From assembly GCA_947247005.1 (NCBI GenBank), contig OX365959.1, positions 42,372,360-42,436,359 of the forward strand: DNA of 64,000 bases. Direction: 5' to 3'. Numbering within the stretch: the stretch's first letter is position 1; every line of letters starts with the position of its first letter. The notes under the pieces were generated by a model. That model worked only from the letters and a program-made list of their open reading frames with translations, ran no database searches and was not told the origin of the DNA. The DNA is from Spisula solida (lineage: Eukaryota; Mollusca; Bivalvia; Venerida; Mactridae). This document shows positions 12,385 to 22,380 of this stretch, in pieces. A program made the position numbers and the translations under genes.

Positions 12385-12455
12385 AAGTAAGTTTCGAACC
12401 TGCGACCACTAGAATTAAAGGTGCAAACGTTACCACTGCGCTACTCTGTATGTTT
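12385..12455 (-). mobile_element. tRNA-like SINE head, minus strand
   Basis: On the minus strand an A-box-like GTAGCGCAGTGGTAACG and a B box GCAGGTTCGAAAC are spaced as in a tRNA-derived SINE. No complete cloverleaf or discriminating anticodon can be drawn. The flanks give no other SINE body I recognise. Confidence 0.6.
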
Positions 12456-12919
12456 GATTTTTCTTTCGATTTAACCTGAGTAGTGCCACAAAATGGCGAT
12501 ATTACACTATATTGTATACATTGTACCTATTATATAACAAGGATTCTGATTGGCTTAGGCGGCCCGCACGAGAGGTCTATATATTTTAATATACACTTCC
12601 CGAAACCGAAGCTCGGGTGGATATAACTTTTTTATGACGTGACGTCATTTCCTGTGACATTACGTTCCAAACAGTGTATATTTATTTCCCTATTATTTGG
12701 CCTACAGCTGCTCAAACATATTTATGGGCTCTAAAATGATAAATGCCGTTAATAAATTCGCGAATACTCTCTCATACATATACATTAGAAGAGGATTGTT
12801 AGCTAGAACATATGAAGAGTCGTCTTTTGTTTCTATAGCATACACTTTCCTGAAGAGAGACTGAAGTTATTATAATTTAAAAAGAGCCAATAGGTTGTAT
12901 TTCCTTGACTTATGGCATG
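12456..12919. other. No gene; CRE octamer
   Basis: No gene recognised. TGACGTCA lies at 12640-12647 within 'gacgtgacgtcatttcctg'. Confidence 0.4.
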
Positions 12920-13085
12920 GTATACAATATAACAGTTGTCGACTTATGTTTCGATGAATATGATGTTTAGATGACCTTCAAAACGTGATATTGACCTCTG
13001 ACTTCGTCATCGGTCAATATCACTTTTTTTAGGTCAACAAAACATCATATTCACCTCAACATAAGTCAATAACAGTATAATATAC
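12920..13085. mobile_element. Foldback (hairpin) element
   Basis: Two arms of about 76 bp (12920-12997 and 13010-13085) are imperfect reverse complements. Outer parts are 'gtatacaatataacag' and 'ctgttattatactg-like' sequence; the middle shares 'gacttatg' and 'gaatatgatgttt'. The centre is TGATATTGACC, 15 bases, then GGTCAATATCA. The loop is short, so the transcript would fold into a long hairpin. Confidence 0.7.
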
Positions 13086-13539
13086 TGCTTATGTAGAAAT
13101 ATAAACATTTGAATCGAGTACAGCCGAGTACAAACGGGCGCTTACGGAAACAGACGAGTTTCAGTTTAAATCACTTACTGAAACATGTATAAGTACACTG
13201 CTAAAAAAAACTAAAGGAACACCAGCATTTTGAAAATATATTTGCCAGGAATTAATATATACCAGCAAAACAAATGTATAAAATGAGTACATGAATGTTA
13301 TCTGACGAACAAACATTAAAGTGTTGTAACGAATGTATACTTATTGAAAAAAGTAGCACATATTGATTAAATCAATTTTGTCTGAATAACAATACTTTTC
13401 GTTTTTTGTCGGTGAACGAGACTAGGGGCGTTTAATTTTCTTGGTCGGTAGTGTGTTGGGCACTTCTTCGTTTTAAGATTTCTTACAGCTAAAGCGGGGC
13501 AATATAGTCCTTTTGCTGTGGAAACTGGGTCATTCAGCT

Positions 13540-13872
13540 AGTTAGTAGGTCATCCCACTATACGGGCCTTTCAACGTTTTAATACTGTTATTTAACTTTT
13601 GAGACTAAAGGCTGCTATAACTATGTAGTTCAGCAGTTTTACTGTTGTTACTAGGTCATTCAGCGTAGGCATTCCGCCTTTTGGTTGCTGTATCTTTTCT
13701 ACTGGGTCATTCAGCTAGTTATTATTTATTATACTTTTCGACAGCTTGGACTTGGCCGGATCTGCGCTTGTTTAGTTGGGCATTGTGCTTTGTGTGTTTT
13801 TAATGTTTTCTGTGCTCGGCTGGTTAAGTTGAGTGCTGCCTTCCCTGTCTGACTTAATATACTCTTTTTAGT
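13540..13872 (+). mobile_element. Retroelement 3'-end fragment (uninterrupted copy)
   Basis: The stretch from 'agtaggtcatcccactatacggg' to 'gtctgacttaatatactcttttt' matches 47818-48061 plus 54263-54346, the 3' untranslated end of the RT-bearing retroelement. Here the sequence 'cattgtgctttgtgtg' (13781-13796) is intact, so it is the empty-site counterpart for the 6.2-kb foldback insertion. No coding part was seen upstream; 13086-13539 has no recognisable gene. Confidence 0.8.
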
Positions 13873-13884
13873 CGCCACTTTTGG

Positions 13885-14960
13885 TGTATGTGCGTGCGTG
13901 TGTCCGATTTTGTTCGGACCATAACTTTGTCATGCTTTGACCAATCTTCCTTATATTTGGCAAGAATGTTCGACTCCATGAGGAGTGTCATGCCCAACCC
14001 ACAGGTTCCTATCTCAAAGGTCAAGGTCTCAGTTGGAGATCAAAGGTCAAATTGAGCTTGCCCGGACCATAACATTGTCATTCATTGACCAATCTTTCTC
14101 ATATTTGGCATGAATGTTAACCTCCATGAGGCGGAGTGTCATGCCCAACCCCCAGGTTCTTATCTCTAAGGTCAAGGTCACAGTTGGAGGTCAAATGTCA
14201 AATTGAGCTTGTCTGGACCATACCTTTGTCATGCATTGACCAATCTGTCTTATATTTGGCATGAATGTTAACCTTCATGAGGCAGAGTGTCATGTGCGAC
14301 CCCAAAGTTCCTATCTCAAAGGTCAATGTCACAGTTTGAGGTCAAAGATCAAATTGAGCTTGCCCGGACCATAACATTGTCATTCATTGACCAATCTTTC
14401 TCATATTTGGCATGAATGTTAACCTCCATGAGGCGGAGTGTCATGCCCAACCCCCAGGTTCCTATCTCTAAGGTCAAGGTCACAGTTGGAGGTCAAATAG
14501 CAAATTGAGCTTGTCTGGACCATAACTTTGTCATACATTGACCAATCTTTTTTATATTGGGCATAAATGTTAACCTCCGTGAGGCAGAATGTCTTGCTCC
14601 ACCCGCAGGTTCCTATCTCAAAGGTCAAGGTCACAGTTGGAGATCAAAGGTCAAATTGAGCTTGTCTGGACCATACCTTTGTCATGCATTGACCAATCCG
14701 TCTTATATTGGGCATGAATGTTAACCTCCATGAGGCAGAGTGTCATGTGCGACCCCCAGGTTCCTATCTCAAAGGTCAATGTCACAGTTTGAGGTCAAAT
14801 ATCAAATTGAGCTTACCCGGACCATAACATTGTCATTCATTGACCAATCTTTCTCATATTTGGCATAAATGTTAACCTCATGAGGCGGAGTGTCATGCCC
14901 AACCCCCAGGTTCCTATCTCAAAAGTCACAGTTGCAGGTCAAATGTCATATTGAAGTTTG
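13885..14960 (+). repeat. ~152-bp repeat array with AGGTCA motifs, about 7 copies
   Basis: Successive units begin 'cggaccataac-ttgtcatgcattgaccaatct' at about 13912, 14064, 14214, 14365, 14516, 14667 and 14818. Each contains 'ggcatgaatgttaacct', 'gtgtcatgcccaaccc' and 'tatctcaaaggtcaaggtcacagttgg'. Most carry AGGTCAAGGTCA (for example 14169-14180), a tandem nuclear-receptor half-site. Short open frames in the array are repeat artefacts. Confidence 0.85.
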
Positions 14961-15850
14961 TACGGATCATTTCTTCTTGATGCATGGTGGGATTAGATGT
15001 AACTTGGCACATTTAAGTTGGTGCTTTTTTCAACGTGCGCCGAGGCTCGACACAATTTGCCCGAGGTCACGAATTGCTTGTGTTGATTATTCCATAAACA
15101 CTAAAAACGGACTACGCTAATAATGCGTATGCCCCTCTGTATTGTTAATGTGATGTCTACAGCGATCTGGTATGTTATCAATCAAGGTCATAAACCACTA
15201 AATGCATACGCGGACCAAAATTGGATACACTCAAATAGTCCTTACAGAAACTTCTGTTTGCCTGGAACTTGTGATATGCCTTGACAAAATGGAACACGAA
15301 TCCTCGTATTGAGTTTAAAGGTATTGTATCCATGTAGTTGAATGAGTGAATATGTTTCATCTTGAATATTTTGAGATTTTGGCATATTTGACGAAGCTAA
15401 AGTAGACTAGGGTAAAACCCTGGATCAGTCCGCGAGTCTGTAAAAATGTGTTGACCGCCTTTGACGAACAAAATCTTTCTTATATTATTAAACATGACCC
15501 CCTGTTTTTTGGTCTTATTTTATAGCTGAAACATACTGCTTTTCAATGATATAGGTCTGTCAACTGGTCATAGACTTTAACATGATATAAGCTGGGGCTG
15601 ACTATTGTCACTTTACATTAAGCTAAAGAACACTTTTATTTAGTGGTTTGTGACCTCAATGTCATATGTGCTTTTAGGGGAATAACTCTTTACTGCTACA
15701 CGATTAAACAGGTCAGATCATCATGGAACGAACAACCATTATCCGATTATATAGGTCGCATTCCTATAGCCTTTTATGCCCCCAAAGGGTGGTATATTAA
15801 AATTTAACCGTCTTTCTGTCCGTCCGGGCACACGAAGGGACACTTGTTGG
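14961..15850. other. No gene recognised
   Basis: Unique-looking sequence. Near 15778-15830 'atgcccccaaagggtggtat' and 'ctttctgtccgtccg' resemble the end of a common molluscan interspersed repeat (compare 25490-25530). Confidence 0.4.
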
Positions 15851-15943
15851 GTAGGAGAGAACAAAAGAAATACCCAATAAATGTCCATTCGTGAGAACAT
15901 TCTATTCATTCATTGGGTATTTTTTCTCTTGTTGGGTACTTTT
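15851..15943. repeat. Short inverted repeat
   Basis: Left arm (about 15851-15890) has 'gagaacaaaagaaatacccaataaatg'-type sequence. The right arm (about 15910-15940) has 'cattcattgggtatttttt' and 'ctcttgttgggta'. The arms are separated by about 20 bases. It directly abuts the left end of R1. Confidence 0.6.
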
Positions 15944-16201
15944 TAGCTCAACTATTCGTAGAATAAGGGGAGCTATTGCAGTCACCCGAGCGTCGGCGTC
16001 GGCGTCGGCGTCGGCGCCAGCGTCGGCGTCGGCGGCGGCGTAACACCTTTGTTAAAGTTTAGGTACAGGTTTTTTAACCTCTTATATTCTCTAAGTCCTT
16101 TGAGATATTGCTTTCATACTTTGCATACTTGTTTGCCATCATGATCCCAACCCATATGCAGGAGTAGGTAAGTCTATCAGGCATTTTGTTGAAATTATGC
16201 C
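15944..16201 (+). repeat. R1 interspersed repeat, outer copy, segment 1
   Basis: Starts 'tagctcaactattcgtagaa' and is followed by a GC-rich hexanucleotide tract (CGGCGT)n at 15990-16040, then by 'gttaaagtttaggtacagg', 'catacttgtttgccatcatg' and 'gcattttgttgaaattatgcc'. The copy resumes at 17176, 18726, 45219 and 54347 and ends at 54662. R1-type sequence is abundant in molluscs as far as I recognise it; its transposition class is not evident. Confidence 0.75.
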
Positions 16202-17175
16202 TTTTTAGCTCCACTATTCGTAGAATAAGGGGACGAGCGTCGGCGTCAGCGTTTTTTGTTAAAGTTTAGGTACAGGTTTTTTAACCTCTTATATTCACTA
16301 AGTCTTTTAAGATATTGCTTTCATACTTTGCATACATGTTTACCATCATGACCCCAACCCATATGCAGGAGTAGGTAACTGTATCAGGCATTTTGTTGAA
16401 ATTATGCCTTTTTTCTACTTAGAGCAAATAGTGCAAATGTTAAAGTTTAGGTACAGGGTTTTTAACCTCTAATATCTTCAAAGTGCATTGACAATTTGCT
16501 TTGATACTTTGCATACTTGTTCACCATCATGACCCTAACCCATACACAGGGGTAGGTAACTCTATTAAGCATTTTGGTGAAGTTATGCCCCCTTTTTTCA
16601 ACTTAGTGCAAATGTTAAAGTTTAGGTACTGGTTTTTTCACCTCTAATATTTTCAAAGTGCATTCATATATTGCTATGCATACTCGTTCTCCATCATGAC
16701 CCCAACCCCTACACAGGGTAATTCAAGCATTTTGTTGAAATTATGCCCCCTTTTGGACTTGAAAATGCAAATGTTAAAGTTTAGGTACAGGTTTTTTAAC
16801 CTCTTATATCTTCAAAGTGCATTGATATATTGCTTTGATACTTCGCAAACATATTCACCAGCATGACCCCAACTCCTACACTGGAGAAGATAACTATTTA
16901 GCATTTTGTTGAAATTATGCCCCGCTTTTGACTAAGAAAGGCTTATTTATTTGTCATCATGACCTAGAGGACCTACACATGAGTAGGTAACAGTCCTGCA
17001 TAATTTGATTAAATTATCCCCCTTTTTCCACTTAGAAGCCCCAAACTCTACACAGCTGAGGGTAATGCTGCTGTTATGAAGCATTTTGTTTTGAATACTA
17101 GTATATAATGATTGTACTATCCTAGCATGGCACTGCGAATAGTGGAGCGCGCTGTTCGTGGACAGCTCTTGTTTT
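16202..17175 (+). repeat. R1 repeat, complete inner copy inserted in the outer copy
   Basis: Begins 'tagctccactattcgtagaa' (16206) and ends 'gcgaatagtggagcgcgctg', 'gtggacagctcttg' (17171). Near-terminal inverted motifs GCTCCACTATTCG and CGAATAGTGGAGC bracket it. Inside are about five ~165-bp subunits with 'aatgttaaagtttaggtaca' and 'tttgcatac-tgttcaccatcatgacc'. On both sides outer R1 text joins up: 'aaattatgcct' before, 'acttagtgcaaatagtgc' after. Confidence 0.7.
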
Positions 17176-17647
17176 ATACTTAGTGCAAATAGTGCAGGGT
17201 TGGGAAACTCTATCGAGCATTTTGTTGAAATTGTGCCCCCTTTTGGACTTGGAAATGCAAATTTTAAAGTGTAGGTACAGGTTTTTTAGCCTCTAATATC
17301 TATAAAGTGCATTGACATATTGCTTTAATACTTTGCATACTTGTTCACCATCATGACCCCAACCCATACACAGGGATAGGTAACTCTATTAAGCATTTTG
17401 TTGAAATTATGCCCCCTTTTTTCAACTTAGTGCAAATGTTAAAGTTTAGGTACAGGTTTTTTCACCTCTAATATTTTCAAAGTGCATTCACATATTGCTT
17501 TACATACTTGTTCACCATCATGACCCAACCCATACACAGGGATAGGTAACTCTATTAAGCATTTTGTTAAAATTATGCCCCCTGTTGGGACTTGGAAATG
17601 CAAATGTTAAAGTGTAGGTACAGGTTTTGTAGCCTCTAATATCTATA
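17176..17647 (+). repeat. R1 repeat, outer copy, segment 2
   Basis: Two to three ~165-bp R1 subunits ('aagcattttgttgaaattatgccccc', 'aatgttaaagtttaggtaca'). It stops at 'cctctaatatctata', where the LINE-tailed insertion begins, and continues at 18726. Confidence 0.7.
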
Positions 17648-18725
17648 ATAATAATAATAATAATAATAACGACTTTATTTTAAGAGGCGACACAGTTGGG
17701 CAAGCCCAGTCTTCCCTGTGAGCCTCTATGCAAAAACATGTGTACTGTCGATTCAAAGATAGCTGTCAAAACCGCCAGAATATTCCATTTCTAAACAGGT
17801 AAATGTATGTATTGACCAATCAGCGGTCTTATTTTACTCATACCATCTTTGACCATAGCTTTATGTATCAAATAAGCATTGTATATTTCGTTAGCGTTCT
17901 TAACGTAGTGCGTTAAATGCATGGTTTCAGCACAAATCACTAGTGAAATCCAAGTTAAGGTTCGAATCCAGTCTCATACGCTTTTTCTTTGTTATGCTTT
18001 TTATAATATTGTTTTTCGGATGTTTTTATATCGACAAATTAATTTTATCATACTTTTCTTTGCGAAAAAAGTAGCTGGCTTGACATTGATACACTATGTT
18101 TTTGTTTTACATTTACTAGTATGTTGAATACAAAACATGATTCCAGTAAGTGCCAGCTTCGTAGGATGAACACAATCCTGGTGTGCTGGAATACAAATGC
18201 TAATAAATCTAGTTTATTCATTGCATGTATGTAATTGCCGGAACGAGCAAAAGCATTAATATACGTAGTTTAAGCAAAATTATAAAAAAAATCTAGGCAT
18301 CGTTGGAATTTGAACTCGCAGTAAATTATATACATTTTCAAAATAAGACTCACAAAACCATAGCAGTTAACCACTCGGCTATAGGGCAGTTAAACTTTTG
18401 ATCATTTAAATGTACTCATGATGTAAGGACTTAATCCTGACACACCTGTAATAATCGATCGTGTTGAATGTTTGTTTACGCGGTTGTGACAGATAACTTT
18501 GAATCAACAGTACATAAATCGTATGACATAAACAATAAACAGTCGGAAGTACAACAACAAAATATAACAATATTATAGGGCGAGTTTTTCAACCTGTCGC
18601 AGGTACTTTGCCATTGAATATTTATTACATTGGCCACTGATGTCGAAACAGATATAGTTGTTCAATGTACAACAGTAATTTCATATGAGTCATTTACAAT
18701 TGACAATTAGAGTTAAGGCACGTAC
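17648..18725 (-). mobile_element. Non-LTR retroelement 3' end with (ATT)n tail, minus strand
   Basis: Read on the minus strand the insertion ends '...ttaaaataaagtcgttattattattatt', a microsatellite-tailed end typical of non-LTR retrotransposons. It is flanked by CTATA on both sides (17643-17647 and 18726-18730) and interrupts R1 between 'ctctaatatctata' and 'tagtgcattgacatattgct'. No RT frame survives; the largest open frame (17921-18127) has no RT motif. A tRNA-like SINE head lies inside at 18290-18392. The two may be separate insertions. Confidence 0.65.
18290..18392 (-). mobile_element. tRNA-like SINE head, minus strand
   Basis: On the minus strand, TAGCCGAGTGGTTAACTGC (A-box region, Leu/Ser-like) and GCGAGTTCAAATTCC (B box) are separated by an unusually long intervening stretch. 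It is not a functional tRNA by eye, and is most likely a degraded tRNA-derived SINE or tRNA pseudogene. Confidence 0.55.
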
Positions 18726-19004
18726 CTATATAGTGCATTGACATATTGCTTTAATACTTTGCATACTTGTTCACCATCATGACCCCCAACCCAAACACAG
18801 GGGTGGGTAACTCTATCAAGCATTTCGTTGAAATTATTTTCCCTTTTGGACTTAGAAATGAGTCCTTTGAGATATTGCTTTCATACTTTGCATACTTGTT
18901 TGCCATCATGACCCCAACTCATATGCAGGTCAGTAGGTAAGACTATCAGGCATTTTGTTGACATTATTCCTTTTTTATACTTAGTGCAAATAGTGCCAAT
19001 GTTA
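18726..19004 (+). repeat. R1 repeat, outer copy, segment 3
   Basis: R1 subunits resume with 'tagtgcattgacatattgct' and end '...gcaaatagtgccaatgtta' at 19004. The sequence that should follow, 'aagtttaggtacag', is found 26.2 kb away at 45221. This demonstrates the insertion 19005-45218. Confidence 0.8.
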
Positions 19005-19290
19005 CAGTACCGTCAGCGTGAAGGTTCCGCGTGAAACCGTTTTGCGTTAGTGTTTCACGCGTGTAAGCGTTAGCGTGAAAGCGTTAACCGTGTACTACAA
19101 GTACGCATGCGCAGCGTGAAAAAGCGTGTATAACCGTGTATAAGCGTGAACCGTTTAACCCATCTGCGCATGCGCACCGTGAAACGTGTATTTGCGTGAA
19201 CCCATCTGCGCATGCGCACCGTGTAATTGTGTATTGGGAAAAACGAGAAAGCGATAAGCGTGAAGCGTTAAGGTGTGCATGATTCATTGC
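19005..19290. repeat. Left subterminal GCGTGAA-rich region of the 26-kb segment
   Basis: Contains at least eight copies of GCGTGAA or GCGTGTA-type motifs and two perfect palindromes TGCGCATGCGCA (19165-19176 and 19207-19218), with a related 'acgcatgcgcagcg' at about 19102. Repeated subterminal motifs are where transposases of several superfamilies bind; that role here is inferred. TGCGCATGCGCA is also the NRF1 consensus. Confidence 0.7.
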
Positions 19291-19299
19291 CTATATTAA

Positions 19300-19735
19300 A
19301 AGATTATCGCTAATTTAAATGATATTAATTTAATTAGTTTCTAAATTATGACTCATGCATCTTTAAGTAAATTCATACACGAATAAAACTGAATTCGAAA
19401 TGAACAATTAAGCGCTAACAACGGAGATCAGATCTACTAAAAAAATTGAATTATACATGTACTAAGGATTACCGTACGAAGTATTTCATTTTTTTGGATC
19501 AAAACTGTTAAGTTTAACACTTATGGATGAGTGAGGTACGATGTATTGAAATTATATTCGAAATGTTGACTTAATTAATTTTCGGACTGATGTATTATCG
19601 TAAGTTTCTTAGTGCATTTTATTCCATATGATAAACGGCTTAAACTCATCGTGTATATTATGTATTTGAAGCGAGAAAGAGGTGTGAGAAGTAGACTCTA
19701 AGATCTGTAATCGATGTTCGACATTCAATACACAA
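19300..19735. other. No gene recognised
   Basis: AT-rich sequence between the subterminal region and the degenerate array. Nothing distinctive was seen. Confidence 0.4.
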
Positions 19736-20760
19736 CCAGTTTCTAATACAGACTGAGAGCCAGCTGTGACGTCAGCATTTAAGGTGACAAAGGCAGTTAT
19801 AGGCAGACACAGGTTTCGAATACCAATCCAGCTCGTGAGATTGACATTCGCAAAAAAGTTGGGTGAAAACTGATCTATGTTTGAAAATAGAGCAAGGTCT
19901 GACATTAAAACAAAAACAAATGTAGACCCAGGTTTGAATACAGATCCAGCTCTGAGTTCGACGTTCACAATAAATGAAGGTGTGTAATACAGGTCTGCAC
20001 TTGAATAACAAGCCAGGTCTGACATTGATTAAGCCCGGCGGCAAATGTTGAACCAGGAGCCCGTTGCCTAACCAAGCCGCTTCCTTCCAAAAGGCGCTAT
20101 CGAGCGCTTTCCTACGTCTATGCAACGACATGCTACGAGCGAGCAGTGCTCTCGGATAGCACACCGTTTCTTAACACTTTGATAGGCGAGCGCTTTCTTA
20201 TGAAACTGATAGCTTCAGTAGCGCTTTGCTATGCAACGGTCTGCTATCCGCGAGCGCTCGCCTGTAGCATTTAATTTTTCGTTTCGTAGCAGGCTTTTCA
20301 GAAGCAAGCCGTTTCCTAGCGTAGCACTCAGTAGCGGTTTGGTTAGGCAACGGGCTCCAGGTTTGAATACAGAGCCAGCTCTGAGATCGACGCTCACAAT
20401 AATTGAAGGTCTGCATTTGAATAACGAGCCAGGTCTGACATCGATTAAGCCTGGCGGCAAATGAAGAGTGACAAGACCCATGTTTGAATACAGATCCAGC
20501 TCCGAGATCAACATTCGATCTATACTGCCCAGCTCCGACATCTAGATTTGATGTTTACCCGCGGCGAATGCAGACCCAGTTTCAAATACCGATCCATTTC
20601 CAAGATCAACATTCGCTATATCAGGTGGGGAAATTCCGAATACAGATCTTGGTTGGAATACAGAGCCAGGTCTGACATTTGATTTATCCCGAAGGCGAAT
20701 GCAGAGGCAGGTTTGAGATCAACATTTGATCTATACCGATGACAAATGCAGGATTCAAAT
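19736..20760. repeat. Degenerate tandem array of ~60-75-bp units
   Basis: Units variably read 'caggtttgaatacagatccagctctgagatcgacattcg', with alternates 'gcatttgaataacgagccaggtctgacat' and 'gattaagcctggcggcaaatg'. About a dozen diverged units surround an inserted inverted-repeat element (20057-20357). Open frames of up to 138 codons on the minus strand run through it, but they shift between units and have no conserved motif, so they are not called. A CRE octamer is at 19767-19774. Confidence 0.65.
20057..20357. mobile_element. 301-bp MITE with GAGCCCGTTGCC termini
   Basis: Left end GAGCCCGTTGCCTAACCAAG and right end, opposite strand, GAGCCCGTTGCCTAACCAAA are inverted repeats of about 25 bp with one mismatch. 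CAG flanks both sides (20054-20056 and 20358-20360). The interior is rich in 'gagcgct' and 'gctatgcaacg' motifs. It interrupts the surrounding array at 'ccaggtttgaatac'. Three-base duplications occur in several DNA transposon superfamilies, so it is left unassigned. Confidence 0.75.
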
Positions 20761-20949
20761 CTTGTAGTCCATCTGTTTATATAAGGCGGATGCGATTACA
20801 ACACTGTTCATCATTTATTATAAATAGATCTGAAGTTGAAAGTCGCTGCTAGCTGGTAGTTGTTTTATAGTTTCGAAGAGTGCAATAAATGCAATTGTAG
20901 AGTGTGATAACTTCAATGTGCGACTATTTTCAACAAAAAAGTTGGAACA

Positions 20950-21150
20950 GTGGCTAAGAAGTAGGGTGTGCGCTTTGAGATCGAGAGGTCCCAGTTCAAT
21001 CCTCTTCTGTGACATTGCTAAATTTCTCTGAGCAAAACACTCCCCACAATACTCGTTACTAAGGCGTGTGAATGGGTACCTGAGAATACCAATAGCCAAT
21101 ATGCTTTGGATGCCGTCAGAGCAGAGTCTAACAGCTGACTTGCGACTCAA
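20950..21150 (+). mobile_element. tRNA-derived SINE
   Basis: Shares with the SINE at 7228-7440 the string 'gatcgagaggtccc' followed by a degraded B box (CAGTTCAATCC), then 'aaatttctctgagcaaaac' and 'gtgaatgggtacctg'. It is more diverged than the first copy. No target duplication was resolved. Confidence 0.7.
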
Positions 21151-21448
21151 GGATAGGGTGAATTTACAGTCTGTTGAACATACACACATCTGTTACCATC
21201 ACACCCTCTGTTGAACTATGATACAACAATCAGATATATTATTTAATCTAAGATAACATTTATATTCTGTTTCAAAACCTACCGTAAGTTCCAGTTTAAT
21301 AATGACCAATAATATAAGTAAATAAAATGATACCAGTTATTCTTTTATTTTTTTAGTATCATAACAACATATAATAAAAAAATTCAACAAGAATTGAAAA
21401 CATAAAATATATATATAACAAGTAATTAAGAATTGCAAGCAATACAGA

Positions 21449-21856
21449 AGTCCCCTACCGGTTTTAAGCCGTTTTCAATGTTTCTGTTGCCATAGCAACC
21501 ACAATTTTTGTCAGAATCAAAAATATTTTGAGACATGCATAATCCCCTCATTGCCCCCTATCCACATATCAAGTTTCATAAACCTAGCTTGAAAATTGTT
21601 TGAGTTATGGCAGGATCCAGATTTGGGCATATTTTCACTCTTTCTGTCGCCATAGCAACCACAATTAACCCTTAACCCTAACCCTTTTTAGATGTGCATA
21701 ATCCCCTTATTGCCCCCTATCCACATACTAAGTTTCATAAACCTAGCTTGGAAACTGTTTGAGTTATGTCAGGATCCAGATTTTTTGACAAACTGACTGA
21801 CGGACGGACGGAGGGCAAACCTATAGTCCCCTCCGGTCAAAAACCGGTAGGGGACT
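21449..21856. mobile_element. AGTCCCC-terminus MITE, copy 1
   Basis: Left end AGTCCCCTACCGGTTTTAAG and right end, opposite strand, AGTCCCCTACCGGTTTTTGA are inverted repeats. The interior contains 'tgtttctgttgccatagcaacc', 'taccaagtttcataaacctag' and 'gacggacggacggagggcaaacc'. A telomere-like patch replaces part of the interior at 21666-21690. The flank 'aagaattgcaagcaatacag' recurs before each copy, so it belongs to the family. Confidence 0.75.
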
Positions 21857-22142
21857 AAAAACAAGTCACTAAGAATTGCAAGCAATACAGAAGTTCCGTA
21901 CAAGTTTGACCCTTAAAATTCTCAATGTTTCTGTTGCTATGGAAAACACAATTTTTGTCAGAATAAAACAAGTGCATAATCACCTTATTGCCCCCTATCC
22001 ACATACCAAGTTTCATAAACCTAGCTTGGAAACTGTTTGAGTTATGTCAGGATCCAGATTTTTTGACGGACTGACTGACGGACTGACTGACGGACGGAGG
22101 GCAAACCTATAGTCCCCTCCGGTCAAAAACCGGTAGGGGACT
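21857..22142. mobile_element. AGTCCCC-terminus MITE, copy 2
   Basis: Follows copy 1 after 'aaaaacaagtcactaagaattgcaagcaatacag'. The left end is degraded (AGTTCCGTACAAG); the right end retains TCCGGTCAAAAACCGGTAGGGGACT. Its divergence from copy 3 is low, consistent with local tandem duplication. Confidence 0.7.
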
Positions 22143-22380
22143 AAAAACAAGTCACTAAGAATTGCAAGCAATACAGAAGTTCCATACAAGTTTGACCCTT
22201 AAAATTCTCAATGTTTCTGTTGCTATGGAAAACACAATTTTTGTCAGAATAAAAAAGTGCATAATCACCTTATTGTCCCCTATCCACATACCAAGTTTCA
22301 TAAACCTAGTTTGGAAACTGTTCAGTTATGTCTTTTGACAGACTGACTGACGGACGGAGGGCAAACCTATAGGGGGACAA
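22143..22380. mobile_element. AGTCCCC-terminus MITE, copy 3, right end truncated
   Basis: Begins with the same 'aagaattgcaagcaatacag' flank and 'agttccatacaag', but stops at 'gggcaaacctatagggggac' without the GGTAGGGGACT terminus. This is the third tandem unit of the block. Confidence 0.65.

Noticed and set aside
19609..20541. Minus-strand frames of 108-138 codons as a gene
   Set aside because: They run through degenerate tandem units and change frame between units; composition follows the repeat.
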